Below, piece by piece: positions 53,172 to 62,565 of a stretch of 64,000 nucleotides of DNA (within the stretch, counting starts at the first letter, position 1; every line of letters starts with the position of its first letter). The stretch is from the NCBI RefSeq assembly GCF_009847015.1, contig NZ_WVEM01000003.1, positions 62,001 through 126,000 of the forward strand, given 5' to 3'. Source of the DNA: Sunxiuqinia indica (GTDB taxonomy: Bacteria > Bacteroidota > Bacteroidia > Bacteroidales > Prolixibacteraceae). The notes under the pieces are model-generated. The model searched no databases and was not told the DNA's origin. It saw only the letters and a program-made list of their open reading frames with translations. Made by a program: the position numbers and the translations under genes.

Positions 53172-54680
53172 ATGAAAAACATATCAAAAATAATTTGGCT
53201 ATTTATACTGGGGATTTCGGGTTCGTTAATCACCAGTTGCAGCGATTTCCTGAATCCGGATCCGGAGTCATTATATACAACTCAGGCGTTCTATACCACG
53301 CAAGCTGATTTTCAGCTGGCTATTTCAGCCGTTTATGCAAAACAACAAGATGTTTACGATGACAAAAATTACGGGGACAATAGAGGGATGCTGCATTTTC
53401 TTATTGCCCGCAGTGATAATTCGAACTCGGTAAACACAAATTTATATGATGGAGGAGCTTCAATTTTTACCGATAATTCGGGCAATGCTCCGTTAGCCAA
53501 TGTGTGGGAAAGCATGTATGTAATCATCACGCGGTGTAATAGTATCTTAATCCGTATTGATGACGTTGCTTTTGATGATGATGCAACCAAAAACCATATT
53601 AAAGGAGAAGCTTATGCCATGCGCGGTTGGGCTTACGACAATCTGGGGAAATTTTTTGGTGGCGTGCCCTTGATTGTTGATGCAGAATATACGATTTCAG
53701 AAACCTATGAAATTGGGCGTTCTACACAAGAGCAGACATTTGCTCAGGCAGTAAGTGATTATAAGGCGGCAATTGCGCTTTTACCGGAGGGCTGGAGTGC
53801 TGAAGATGCTGGCCGAATCACAGAATATGCTATTGATGCAGCTTTGGGCCGTTTGTATCTGTTTATGAATGAACCAGCCAATGCAAAGCCTTATTTGGAG
53901 GCCGTTGTCAATTCTGGTATTTATTCGTTGGCGACAAACTACGAAGATTGTTTCACGGATGCTTACGACAATGATGTTACAAAAGATCGTGTTTGGGAGG
54001 TTCAGTATATCGGCGGACTGACCGGAGAAGGTCAGGGGTTTAGCGAAGCCAATATGCCCCAAGGTTACAGCGGAGATGAAGGTTACGCTTTGCGCGGATC
54101 AAGTGCTGCCATGCAGGTATCAACAGATATGGTTGCTGCTTTCGAGAGCGGAGACTACCGTCAGACTATTGCCACCTCCGACCAAATTGAAGGAACGGGT
54201 GCAGCCGGCTATACCTGGTGTACAAAGTTTAGCCGTCATTCATATCAACCACAAGCAGCTGACGATTGGGCCAATAATTTGCCAATCATTCGCTACTCCG
54301 ATGTTCTGTTGATGTATGCTGAGGCGATTAATGCTACCGATGGTCCCACCTCTGAGGCAATTGGCTACGTCAACGATGTCCGTGATCGGGCTAAATTACC
54401 GGAGCTGACTGAAACGCAAACGGCATCAGAAGAATCTTTCCTTGAAGCAATTAAACAAGAGCGACGGGTAGAATTTATGTTTGAAGGTTTGCGCTGGTTC
54501 GACTTGGTGCGTTGGGGCGACTTTATCCCTGTGATGAGGAATTTCTTAGACCAAGCAGATGAAGGAAATGGCAGATACACGAATAACGTTCAAGCTTTCC
54601 GTGCAATCTTTGCTATTCCTCAGGCAGAAATGGATCGCTATGATGACACAAGCGTGATGTGGCAAAATCCGGAGTACTAA
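53172..54680 (+). CDS. SusD/RagB-family lipoprotein (third PUL)
   Basis: The 502-residue protein has a lipoprotein signal (SGSLITSC, Cys23), then FLNPDPESLYTTQAFYTTQA, KGEAYAMRGWAYDNLGKFFG (SusD helix pair) and the C-terminal PIIRYSDVLLMYAEAINAT and IKQERRVEFMFEGLRWFDLV. It is 23 bases after susC and forms the binding lid of that transporter. A terminator-like hairpin follows it, before the first enzyme gene. Confidence 0.96.
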   Translation: MKNISKIIWLFILGISGSLITSCSDFLNPDPESLYTTQAFYTTQADFQLAISAVYAKQQDVYDDKNYGDNRGMLHFLIARSDNSNSVNTNLYDGGASIFTDNSGNAPLANVWESMYVIITRCNSILIRIDDVAFDDDATKNHIKGEAYAMRGWAYDNLGKFFGGVPLIVDAEYTISETYEIGRSTQEQTFAQAVSDYKAAIALLPEGWSAEDAGRITEYAIDAALGRLYLFMNEPANAKPYLEAVVNSGIYSLATNYEDCFTDAYDNDVTKDRVWEVQYIGGLTGEGQGFSEANMPQGYSGDEGYALRGSSAAMQVSTDMVAAFESGDYRQTIATSDQIEGTGAAGYTWCTKFSRHSYQPQAADDWANNLPIIRYSDVLLMYAEAINATDGPTSEAIGYVNDVRDRAKLPELTETQTASEESFLEAIKQERRVEFMFEGLRWFDLVRWGDFIPVMRNFLDQADEGNGRYTNNVQAFRAIFAIPQAEMDRYDDTSVMWQNPEY

Positions 54681-54695
54681 CGAAGTAATTAACCG

Positions 54696-54722
54696 AATAA
54701 CAGGCCTTGTAGGTCTGTTATT
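54696..54722 (+). terminator. Terminator-like hairpin between susD and GH92
   Basis: AATAACAGGCC (54696-54706), loop TTGTA, GGTCTGTTATT (54712-54722) with one G.U pair, then CTTTTTT. It has all features of an intrinsic terminator but lies inside the PUL, so it probably attenuates read-through from susCD into the enzymes. Confidence 0.8.
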
Positions 54723-54756
54723 CTTTTTTAACCATGCTGTTAACCAATAAGCAGAT

Positions 54757-57084
54757 ATGAGTATGCCCGACTTATCGAAATCAAAAATTTTCTTCCTGGC
54801 GCTTGTAGCCATCCTAAGTTGTAGTTCCTGTTCAACCAATGAACCCCAAAGGGTAGAGAATCCGGTTGATCTGGTGGTGCCTACCGTCGACAGTGCGAAC
54901 TCCAGGTGGTTTTTCTTCAGCTCAGCATGCCGTCCTTTCGGAATGGTTAATTTAAGTCCTGACACTCAAACAGGAGGTGCCTGGGGGAGCGGCTATCGTT
55001 ACAACACCGATACCATTAAAGGCTTTAGCCACGTGCATGCCTGGCAGCTTGCCGGCGTATCGGTTATGCCCGTTGTCATAAAAAACGAAAAAGGCCGGGA
55101 TATTTTCGACAATTACGAATCAAAATTTTCTCACGACAATGAAACGGCAGCTCCCGGTTATCATTCCTTGGTATTAGAGCGTTACAATATTAAAGCGGAG
55201 CTCACATCATCAACTCGGGTTGGTTTTCATCGTTACACATTTCAAGACCAGGAAAAAGCAGCACTGCTTTTTAATTTGAATGGGATGCTGGGGCCAAGTC
55301 TGATGAAAGATGGCGAGTTGAAACAAACAGGCCAATACACCTTGGAGGGGAAAACGGTAAACTCTCCGACGATGCGCCGGCCCAAAGATTGTACCGTATT
55401 CTTCCAGATTGAGTTAAACGAGCCTGTTCGATCTGTGGTACAAGATGAGGAAACTAAAAATTTCCTGGTCAGTCTGGATCTTTCAGGTAGCAAGGAACTT
55501 TTAATGAAAGTCGCCATTTCTTACACTTCTGCAGATAATGCAGCAGAGAACTTACAAGCAGAGATTCCGGAATGGGATTTCGATGGAATTGTACAGGACT
55601 CTAAAAATGAATGGAATAAAATGCTGGGGCGCATTGAGGTTAATGGTGGAAGCCAGGAGCAACAAAAGCGATTTTATACTGATTTGTGGCATGCCTTACA
55701 AGGGCGCCGGACAATCAGCGATGTGAACGGTACTTATCCTGACAATACAGGTGAAACGTTCAGAATTGGTCAGTTGCCTTTGGATGACAATGGAAAGCCT
55801 CGATTTAATCATTATAATTCGGATTCATTCTGGGGTGCCCAGTGGACAATTAACATGCTTTGGGGACTGGTGTATCCCGAAATGATGGTTGACTTTTCCA
55901 ACTCGCTCATGCAATATTACCACGACGGCGGTTTGGTTCCGCGTGGTCCGTCCGGTGGGAATTACACCTACGTAATGACCGGAGCTACAGCGACGCCGTT
56001 CATTGTAAGCGCTATACAGAAAGGATTGCTAAAGGATAGTTTGGATGTCGTTTATCAAGCTTTAAAGAAAGATCACCTGCCCGGGGGGATTATGGAAAAA
56101 GCTGGCTATGAGCACAACACAAACTTGGGGGGAGGATTGAAATACTACATGGAAAAGGGTTATGTGCCCTATCCGATTCCGGAAGGCGATTTTGGTCTTC
56201 ACCAGGATGGCGCCAGTTTGACCATGGAATATGCTTATCAGGATTGGACGCTGGCGCAGCTGGCGAAAAAGTTGGGCTACGACGATGACTATCGCTATTT
56301 CATGGAAAGAGGGCAGAATTATCGGCATGTTTATGACCCGACAAGTGGTTGGATGCGTCCAAAAGATGTGAATGGAAAGTGGTATGCCGCATTTGATCCC
56401 TATCAGCATGAACATGGCTTTAACGAATCGAACGCCGCGCAGTCATCCTGGTTTGTTCCGCATGATCTGAAAGGCCTGGCAGAACTGATGGGAGGAGAGG
56501 AGCAAACAGTGGACAAACTGAATAACTCGTTTCAAATAGCCGAAAAGCAAGGATTTACCATTGGTACCTCGCACGATTTGGAGCATCATCCGGAATATAA
56601 CCGGGTTCCGATCAATTATGGTAATCAACCTTCAATGCAAACGGCCTTTATCTTCAATTACCTGGCAAGCCCTTGGTTAACGCAGTATTGGTCGCGTAAA
56701 GTTGTTGAAACGGTCTACGAAGGAATCAGCCCGCAGCGGGGCTATAATGGAGATGAGGATCAGGGGCTGATGGGCTCCTTGGCTGTACTCATGAAACTTG
56801 GACTGTTTTCGATGGACGGAGGGTGTTCGGGTGAACCTCAGTTGGAATTGGGAAGTCCGTTATTCGACAAGGTTATCATTCATCTGAACCCGAAATACTA
56901 CACGGGCAAAACAATCGAAATAGAAACGATTAACAATGGTCCGGAGAATTGCTTTATCCAATCTGCTAAGCTGAATGGAGCGCCGTTGAATAACTGGCAA
57001 ATCTTGCAGAAAGAGCTGGTGAAGGGAAGTAAGCTTACGCTGGAAATGGGAGATCAACCCAATAAATCCTGGGGGAAAAACTAA
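54757..57084 (+). CDS. Alpha-mannosidase-type glycoside hydrolase, family 92
   Basis: The 775-residue lipoprotein has a signal ending SCSSCS and a two-domain GH92 architecture: an N-terminal beta-sandwich opening with VDLVVPTVDSANSRWFFFSS, then RPFGMVNLSPDT and GFSHVHAWQLAG, and an (alpha/alpha)6 barrel with WDFDGIV, HEHGFNESNAAQSSWFVPHD, and NGDEDQGLMGSLAVLMKLGL, the Ca-binding/catalytic region. GH92 enzymes are calcium-dependent exo-alpha-mannosidases. It is the first enzyme gene after susD. Linkage specificity cannot be read from the sequence. Confidence 0.93.
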   Translation: MSMPDLSKSKIFFLALVAILSCSSCSTNEPQRVENPVDLVVPTVDSANSRWFFFSSACRPFGMVNLSPDTQTGGAWGSGYRYNTDTIKGFSHVHAWQLAGVSVMPVVIKNEKGRDIFDNYESKFSHDNETAAPGYHSLVLERYNIKAELTSSTRVGFHRYTFQDQEKAALLFNLNGMLGPSLMKDGELKQTGQYTLEGKTVNSPTMRRPKDCTVFFQIELNEPVRSVVQDEETKNFLVSLDLSGSKELLMKVAISYTSADNAAENLQAEIPEWDFDGIVQDSKNEWNKMLGRIEVNGGSQEQQKRFYTDLWHALQGRRTISDVNGTYPDNTGETFRIGQLPLDDNGKPRFNHYNSDSFWGAQWTINMLWGLVYPEMMVDFSNSLMQYYHDGGLVPRGPSGGNYTYVMTGATATPFIVSAIQKGLLKDSLDVVYQALKKDHLPGGIMEKAGYEHNTNLGGGLKYYMEKGYVPYPIPEGDFGLHQDGASLTMEYAYQDWTLAQLAKKLGYDDDYRYFMERGQNYRHVYDPTSGWMRPKDVNGKWYAAFDPYQHEHGFNESNAAQSSWFVPHDLKGLAELMGGEEQTVDKLNNSFQIAEKQGFTIGTSHDLEHHPEYNRVPINYGNQPSMQTAFIFNYLASPWLTQYWSRKVVETVYEGISPQRGYNGDEDQGLMGSLAVLMKLGLFSMDGGCSGEPQLELGSPLFDKVIIHLNPKYYTGKTIEIETINNGPENCFIQSAKLNGAPLNNWQILQKELVKGSKLTLEMGDQPNKSWGKN

Positions 57085-57168
57085 GAATGTCGCGGTAGTG
57101 GGCCGACGAGTTTTGGCCGAAAATTACCCGGGTTGATACCAATATAAACAATCATTAAAAACAAAAAA

Positions 57169-59193
57169 ATGAAAAACATAATAATAGATGACTCAAAATA
57201 CCTCTCGGGGGAGCTGGTTAAAAAGGTTTTATTTTTTGTGTTGCTATTTAGCTTGTCGTTGGCAACAACCGCACAGGGCCGTCAGACCCTTTCGCTTGAT
57301 GGTGAGTGGGAGTTCGCGGCAGATTCGCTGAATAAAGGCATTGCCGAAAACTGGGTAAATGGAATTCCGTCCAACTTATCGCACACAGTGACTGTACCTC
57401 ATACCTGGAATATTGAGAATGGAACCGAAGATTATGCCGGATGGGCTTGGTATCAAAAGGAAATTGATGTGCCGCAGGGCTGGAAAGGCAAGAATATCCG
57501 AATAAAATTCGGAGCGGTTTATCACGATGCTTTTATCTATATTAATGGCAGGAAAGCCGGCGAGAATATAAACGCTGGTTATACACCTTTCACAATCGAT
57601 GTTTCGAAGTTTGTTGTTTTGGGAACGAAGAATAGAATCGTTGTAGCGGTGAATAATGAGTTTTCGGAAACAAATTTACCCTACGCCCGGTCATTCGATT
57701 GGGTGAACGATGGTGGAATTACCCGGTCGGTATCGTTGGAAGTAACTGGAAAGCCGTCGTTGAGATATGTTCATATTTCACCCGAATTAAATTGGAAGGA
57801 CAGTACAGGTACAACACAAATAGTATGTAAACTTTGGGAGGATGGTGTTAAGCGCATCAAACTGACTTTTGCGATAAAAGATAAAGCAACCGGTGAAATT
57901 GTTCAATCCGAAGAGAAAGAGCTAAAAATTGAAAATGGAAAGTTTGTCACTTCTATTGTAGTCGGCAAGGTTAAGCCTTGGCATTTCGATTCGCCTAACT
58001 TGTATGAGTTGGAAACATCGGTAATCGACAAGGGAAAAATTACAGATAAGGAAACCTCTGTTTTTGGTTTTAAGAAAGTTGAAATAAAAGGAGAGCAACT
58101 TTTCCTGAACGGAGAAGAAGTCCGCTTACCCGGAATTGAGTATATGCCTGGTAGCAGTCCGGTTTACGGAATTGCCGAGCCGAAAAGTTATATGGACTCG
58201 ATTGTTCGAACGATGAAAGACCTGAATGTTTGCATTACGCGTTTCCACTGGCAGCAGGATGACTACATGCTGAGTTTGATGGATCAATACGGAATTCTGG
58301 TTCAGGAGGAATTGCCCTGGTGGCAAAAGCCGGCAGCGCTCACACCCGAGTTGATGCAGACAGCAAAGAAACAATTAGGCGATATGGTTGAAGCGCACTA
58401 CAACCATCCTTCTGTTTTTTCCTGGGGTATAAGTAATGAGGTCAATGGTGATACAGATAAAGAGCAATATATCGAACTGCGTGATTTCGTTAAAGCGATG
58501 GATTCAACACGATTTGTTACAGTTGTTTCTAACCGGATCTGGCAAAAACGCGAAAAGGATGAGACTTTGTATGGGGATATGCCGACCTGGAACGAATACA
58601 TCGGCACCTGGCATGGGAATGATCGTAACGAGTTACCAGGAAAGCTTGACACCGTTAAAATGGCGATTGGTAAGCGTCCCTTGTTGATCACGGAAAATGG
58701 TTTGTGTGAACCCGCCATCACCGGGGGAGATGCCAGAAGAATCGATGATATGCTTTTCCATATAAAAGAGTGGAAAAGCAGACCTTTTACGATCGGATAC
58801 ATTTATTTCTGTTTAAGCGATTACCGGACACAAATGGGCGAAGAAGGGTTTGGAAAGTATAAAATTCGCCGCCATGGCATTACAGATGTTTACCTGAATC
58901 CGAAGCCTTCTTATTCCGTTCTTAAACAAATTGCTTCGCCCATTGAGATTACCAAAGTTGAGCGGGTTGACAATTCAACTGCAGTTATTGAAATCGCAAT
59001 TAAAAACGATATTCCGTCTTATGTGTTAAGAGGATACAGTTTAGAGTACAGAAGTTCAGACGGTGACTTGCAGCAAATTGAACTTCCTGTATTAAATCCG
59101 GGTGACACTTTCTCAACCAATTTAAAACAGGTAAATGCTCAGTTTTCTTTCAGGGTATTGAGGCCCGGTGGATTTTGTGTTATTGAGTATTAA
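57169..59193 (+). CDS. Glycoside hydrolase family 2 protein
   Basis: The 674-residue enzyme has a signal peptide after a long polar N-terminus (about residues 20-36), a jelly-roll sugar-binding domain (LSLDGEWEFAAD; VPHTWNIENG), an Ig-like domain and a TIM barrel. The acid/base Glu is E424 in ISNEV and the nucleophile is E509 in LLITENG. The barrel starts GEEVRLPGIEYMPGSSPVYG, unlike classical LacZ, so the activity could be beta-galactosidase, beta-glucuronidase or another exo-activity. It is 84 bases after GH92 and clearly in the same operon. Confidence 0.9.
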   Translation: MKNIIIDDSKYLSGELVKKVLFFVLLFSLSLATTAQGRQTLSLDGEWEFAADSLNKGIAENWVNGIPSNLSHTVTVPHTWNIENGTEDYAGWAWYQKEIDVPQGWKGKNIRIKFGAVYHDAFIYINGRKAGENINAGYTPFTIDVSKFVVLGTKNRIVVAVNNEFSETNLPYARSFDWVNDGGITRSVSLEVTGKPSLRYVHISPELNWKDSTGTTQIVCKLWEDGVKRIKLTFAIKDKATGEIVQSEEKELKIENGKFVTSIVVGKVKPWHFDSPNLYELETSVIDKGKITDKETSVFGFKKVEIKGEQLFLNGEEVRLPGIEYMPGSSPVYGIAEPKSYMDSIVRTMKDLNVCITRFHWQQDDYMLSLMDQYGILVQEELPWWQKPAALTPELMQTAKKQLGDMVEAHYNHPSVFSWGISNEVNGDTDKEQYIELRDFVKAMDSTRFVTVVSNRIWQKREKDETLYGDMPTWNEYIGTWHGNDRNELPGKLDTVKMAIGKRPLLITENGLCEPAITGGDARRIDDMLFHIKEWKSRPFTIGYIYFCLSDYRTQMGEEGFGKYKIRRHGITDVYLNPKPSYSVLKQIASPIEITKVERVDNSTAVIEIAIKNDIPSYVLRGYSLEYRSSDGDLQQIELPVLNPGDTFSTNLKQVNAQFSFRVLRPGGFCVIEY

Positions 59194-59245
59194 AAGATAA
59201 GTATCAAGCTATTGTAATTTGGGGAAAGACTAACATAGGAACAGG

Positions 59246-59276
59246 AAGCCGCAACTTCATTTAGGAGAAGCGGCTT
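59246..59276 (+). terminator. Intercistronic hairpin between GH2 and GH43
   Basis: AAGCCGC (59246-59252) and GCGGCTT (59270-59276) pair exactly, followed by TTCT. The hairpin is moderately strong with a short T tract and may act as a partial terminator within the PUL. Confidence 0.6.
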
Positions 59277-59324
59277 TTCTGCCTCAATGAATTGAGGAAA
59301 TAATATTCCTAAAAAACAGATCAT

Positions 59325-60302
59325 ATGAAAACACGAATTTTAGCGATCATAATAATAAGTTTATTGGTTGCTTGCGCAAATTCAGGCAAGAAAAAAGTAC
59401 AAGCCGATAAACCGTTAATCACGAATCCAATTCTTGATGGCTATTTCGCCGATCCCTGCGTTGTTAAAGAAGGCGATACCTTTTACATTTATGCTACAAT
59501 CGATCCGTGGGGCGGCGAAGAGTTGGCCGTGTTTTCGACAACGGATTTTTTGAACTTCGATCGGCATCATTTAAACTGGCCAACTAAGGATGCTTGTACC
59601 AGCACGAGTTCTAGCGATGCAATGGTTTGGGCACCTTCAGTGTGTAAAGCGCCCGATAGGAAATATTACATGTATGTATCGGTTGGAAGTGAAATTTGGG
59701 CTGGTGTGAGTGATTCTCCGCTGGGCCCATGGCAAAATGCAAAGGAGGATCAATCGCCCATGATTGCCGCGGCTGACTTTCCCGAGGTGCATAATATCGA
59801 CGCGAATTGCTTTGTTGATGATGATGGTCAGCCATACCTGTACTGGGGTTCCGGGTTTCATTGGGTGAATGGTGTTTGTATGGCAGCCAGGTTGAATCCC
59901 GATATGATTTCTTTCCGGGAGGAACCGGTAGACGTTACTCCAGCAGACTATTTTGAGGCTCCGTACATGATTAAACGCTTCGGGAGATACTACCTGATGT
60001 ATTCGTCAGGTAAAGCAATTGATGCGACCTACAAAATTGGATATGCTGTTGGTGATTCGCCACTGGGACCTTTTGAAACCGGCGAAAACAGTCCGATCCT
60101 GAAAACTTCCGCCGACAGTACAATTTACGGACCGGGACATCATTCTGTGTTTAATGAAGAAGGGCAGGATTACATTTTATATCACCGGATTTTCCCGCAG
60201 GATTCAGCATATGTGTTGCGTCAGTTGTGTGTTGATAGCCTGAATTTTGATGCAACCCAAAACATGATGAAAGTACAGCCCGGTGGAGTTGAAAGCTTTT
60301 GA
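59325..60302 (+). CDS. Glycoside hydrolase family 43 lipoprotein
   Basis: The 325-residue single-domain five-bladed propeller has a lipobox (SLLVAC, Cys16). The three catalytic carboxylates are D43 (GYFADPCVV), D159 (HNIDANCFVDDDG) and E211 (DYFEAPYM), in GH43-typical contexts. Family members act on arabinose, xylose or galactose linkages in exo or endo fashion; subfamily cannot be assigned by eye. Its stop at 60302 lies 26 bases before the GH89 start. Attached to the outer or inner membrane through the lipid. Confidence 0.9.
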   Translation: MKTRILAIIIISLLVACANSGKKKVQADKPLITNPILDGYFADPCVVKEGDTFYIYATIDPWGGEELAVFSTTDFLNFDRHHLNWPTKDACTSTSSSDAMVWAPSVCKAPDRKYYMYVSVGSEIWAGVSDSPLGPWQNAKEDQSPMIAAADFPEVHNIDANCFVDDDGQPYLYWGSGFHWVNGVCMAARLNPDMISFREEPVDVTPADYFEAPYMIKRFGRYYLMYSSGKAIDATYKIGYAVGDSPLGPFETGENSPILKTSADSTIYGPGHHSVFNEEGQDYILYHRIFPQDSAYVLRQLCVDSLNFDATQNMMKVQPGGVESF

Positions 60303-60328
60303 GTTTAATACTTTATAATCATAGAAAG

Positions 60329-62563
60329 ATGAGTGCAAGCTTAAGAAAGACATTTTTATATGGAGTAGTCGGCTTTTTAATTTTTGCGTGTCAAACACAG
60401 AAGACGGAGGTAATGGTATCCAGTCCTGAAGTTGACTTGATCCAACGAATTATTCCGGATCGGGCTGATAAATTTGAAGTGGAAATCCTCCCGTCCGATT
60501 CTGCCGATTGGTTTGAGTTGGAATCAAAAGGGGATAAAATAGTGCTTCGCGGAAACAATGGCGTGTCGGTTGCTTCGGCTCTGTATTATTACCTGAAGGA
60601 ATATGCAAATTGCCAGATTACCTGGAACGGAACGAATCTGAATTTACCGGACGAATTACCAACAGTGCCGACGAAAGTTCATAAAGACAGTCCTTATGAA
60701 TATCGTTATTATTTAAATTATTGCACCTTCAATTACACCATGAGCTGGTGGGATTGGGAGCGCTGGGAAAAGGAAATTGACTGGATGGCGCTGCATGGCA
60801 TTAATATGCCTTTAGCCATTACCGGTGAAGAATATATTTGGGACGAGGTATATCGTTCCTATGGATTTACTGACGAAGATCTGGATCCGTTTTTTAGTGG
60901 GCCAGCTTATTTCGGCTGGTTTTGGATGGGTAACCTCGATGGCTGGGGAGGCCCGCTACCAAAAAGCTGGAAAGAGAGTCACCGCGATTTGCAAAAGAAA
61001 ATTGTGCAACGCGAGCGCGAGCTGGGAATGAAAACTGTTTTGCCGGCTTTTACCGGACACGTTCCTGCTTCTTTCAAAAAGTATTTCCCGGATGCAGACT
61101 TAAAACAAACGAACTGGGGCAATGATTTCGCTGATACCTATATTTTGGATGCGAATGATCCGCTATTTGCCGAAATCGGGAAGAAGTTCCTGGAGGTACA
61201 GCAGGAAATTTACGGAACCGACCACTTGTACTCTGCCGATACGTTTAATGAAAACGAACCACCATCCGATGACCCGGAATACCTCTCGGAACTAAGTCGT
61301 AAGGTTTTCGAAGGGATGAAGTCTGTCGATCCCGAAGCGGTTTGGGTGATGCAGGGATGGTTGTTTTACAGTCATCGCGAATTCTGGAAGGCACCACAAA
61401 TTAAGGGTTTACTGGGAGCTGTTCCCGACGACCGGATGATCATTCTGGATTTGGCAGCAGAAATAGAACCCGTCTGGAAACGCACAGAGGCTTTTTACGG
61501 AAAAGAATGGATCTGGTGTATGCTCCACAATTTCGGAGGTAATATTAGCCTGTTCGGGCGTATCGAAAACGTTGCAGAACATCCTGCTGAAGCGTTGAAT
61601 GATCCCAACTCAGGACAGTTGAAAGGTATCGGTTTGACCATGGAAGCGATTGAGCAAACGCCGGTGCTTTACGAGTTGATGACCGATAATACCTGGCGCG
61701 ATACGCCAATCGATTTGCAACAATGGTTGAAACAATACATCAGCAATCGTTACGGTGACAAAAATTCTGATATGGAAAAAGCGTGGGATATTTTGGTGCA
61801 AACCGTATACAACGGACAGGTTATTCGTGATGGTGCTGAATCGATCATCGTCTCCCGCCCAACTTTTGAAGGTTACCGCCGATGGGCACGCACTAAGCTG
61901 AATTATGCAGCCGAAGATCTGTTGCCAGCATGGGATTTGTTTGTTCAAGCGATTCCTGAGTTTGGAACTTCAGATGGTTTCCAGTATGACTTGGTCGACC
62001 TTAGCCGCCAGGTTTTAGCCAATTATGCCTTGCCGGTACAACAGCAAATGGCAATGGCTTACAAAAATAATGACAAGCAGAAATTTCAGCAATACAGCGC
62101 CGAGTTCCTGGAGTTGATTGACGATCTGGATCGTTTGCTGGCAACCCGTAAAGATTTTATGCTGGGCCCATGGATCAGCGATGCACGCAGCTGGGGAACA
62201 ACACCAGAAGAAAAAGTCTTATACGAGCAAAACGCTCGCGACTTGATTACCCTTTGGGGAGGTGCTGACAACCGTTTGCACGAGTACAGCAACCGTCAAT
62301 GGAGTGGTTTATTGAGTGATTTTTATAAGCCGCGTTGGGAGCAGTTTTTTACTGAAGTGAATGTCGACTGGAAAAATTTTGATCAGGCAGCCTTTGATGA
62401 AGAAATAAAACAATGGGAATGGAGCTGGGTGACTTCGCAAAAAGATTTTCCAATTCAACCTACAGGTAGCTCAATAGAGGTTGCTAAGGAGTTGCATCAA
62501 AAATATCGCGACCGTATCGCGCCGCTTACTGAAACTTTACCAACCATCAATTACAACTACTAG
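60329..62563 (+). CDS. Alpha-N-acetylglucosaminidase, family GH89
   Basis: Start chosen at MSASLRKTFLYGVVGFLIFAC, 744 residues, placing a lipobox at the N-terminus. The NAGLU tri-domain layout is visible: an N-terminal alpha/beta domain, a TIM barrel (YEYRYYLNYCTFNYTMSWWD, WMALHGINMPLAITGEEYIW, FNENEPPSDDPEY with a catalytic Glu) and a C-terminal helical domain. GH89 removes terminal alpha-linked GlcNAc from glycoconjugates such as heparan sulfate and gastric mucin. The gene is followed after 2 bases by a NagX/HGSNAT-like acetyltransferase, a pairing that mirrors two steps of lysosomal heparan sulfate breakdown. Confidence 0.93.
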   Translation: MSASLRKTFLYGVVGFLIFACQTQKTEVMVSSPEVDLIQRIIPDRADKFEVEILPSDSADWFELESKGDKIVLRGNNGVSVASALYYYLKEYANCQITWNGTNLNLPDELPTVPTKVHKDSPYEYRYYLNYCTFNYTMSWWDWERWEKEIDWMALHGINMPLAITGEEYIWDEVYRSYGFTDEDLDPFFSGPAYFGWFWMGNLDGWGGPLPKSWKESHRDLQKKIVQRERELGMKTVLPAFTGHVPASFKKYFPDADLKQTNWGNDFADTYILDANDPLFAEIGKKFLEVQQEIYGTDHLYSADTFNENEPPSDDPEYLSELSRKVFEGMKSVDPEAVWVMQGWLFYSHREFWKAPQIKGLLGAVPDDRMIILDLAAEIEPVWKRTEAFYGKEWIWCMLHNFGGNISLFGRIENVAEHPAEALNDPNSGQLKGIGLTMEAIEQTPVLYELMTDNTWRDTPIDLQQWLKQYISNRYGDKNSDMEKAWDILVQTVYNGQVIRDGAESIIVSRPTFEGYRRWARTKLNYAAEDLLPAWDLFVQAIPEFGTSDGFQYDLVDLSRQVLANYALPVQQQMAMAYKNNDKQKFQQYSAEFLELIDDLDRLLATRKDFMLGPWISDARSWGTTPEEKVLYEQNARDLITLWGGADNRLHEYSNRQWSGLLSDFYKPRWEQFFTEVNVDWKNFDQAAFDEEIKQWEWSWVTSQKDFPIQPTGSSIEVAKELHQKYRDRIAPLTETLPTINYNY

Positions 62564-62565
62564 TT

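Noticed and set aside
54546-54965. 139-codon minus-strand frame spanning susD and GH92
   Set aside because: It crosses the boundary of two well-supported plus-strand genes and the hairpin between them; no protein family is recognisable.
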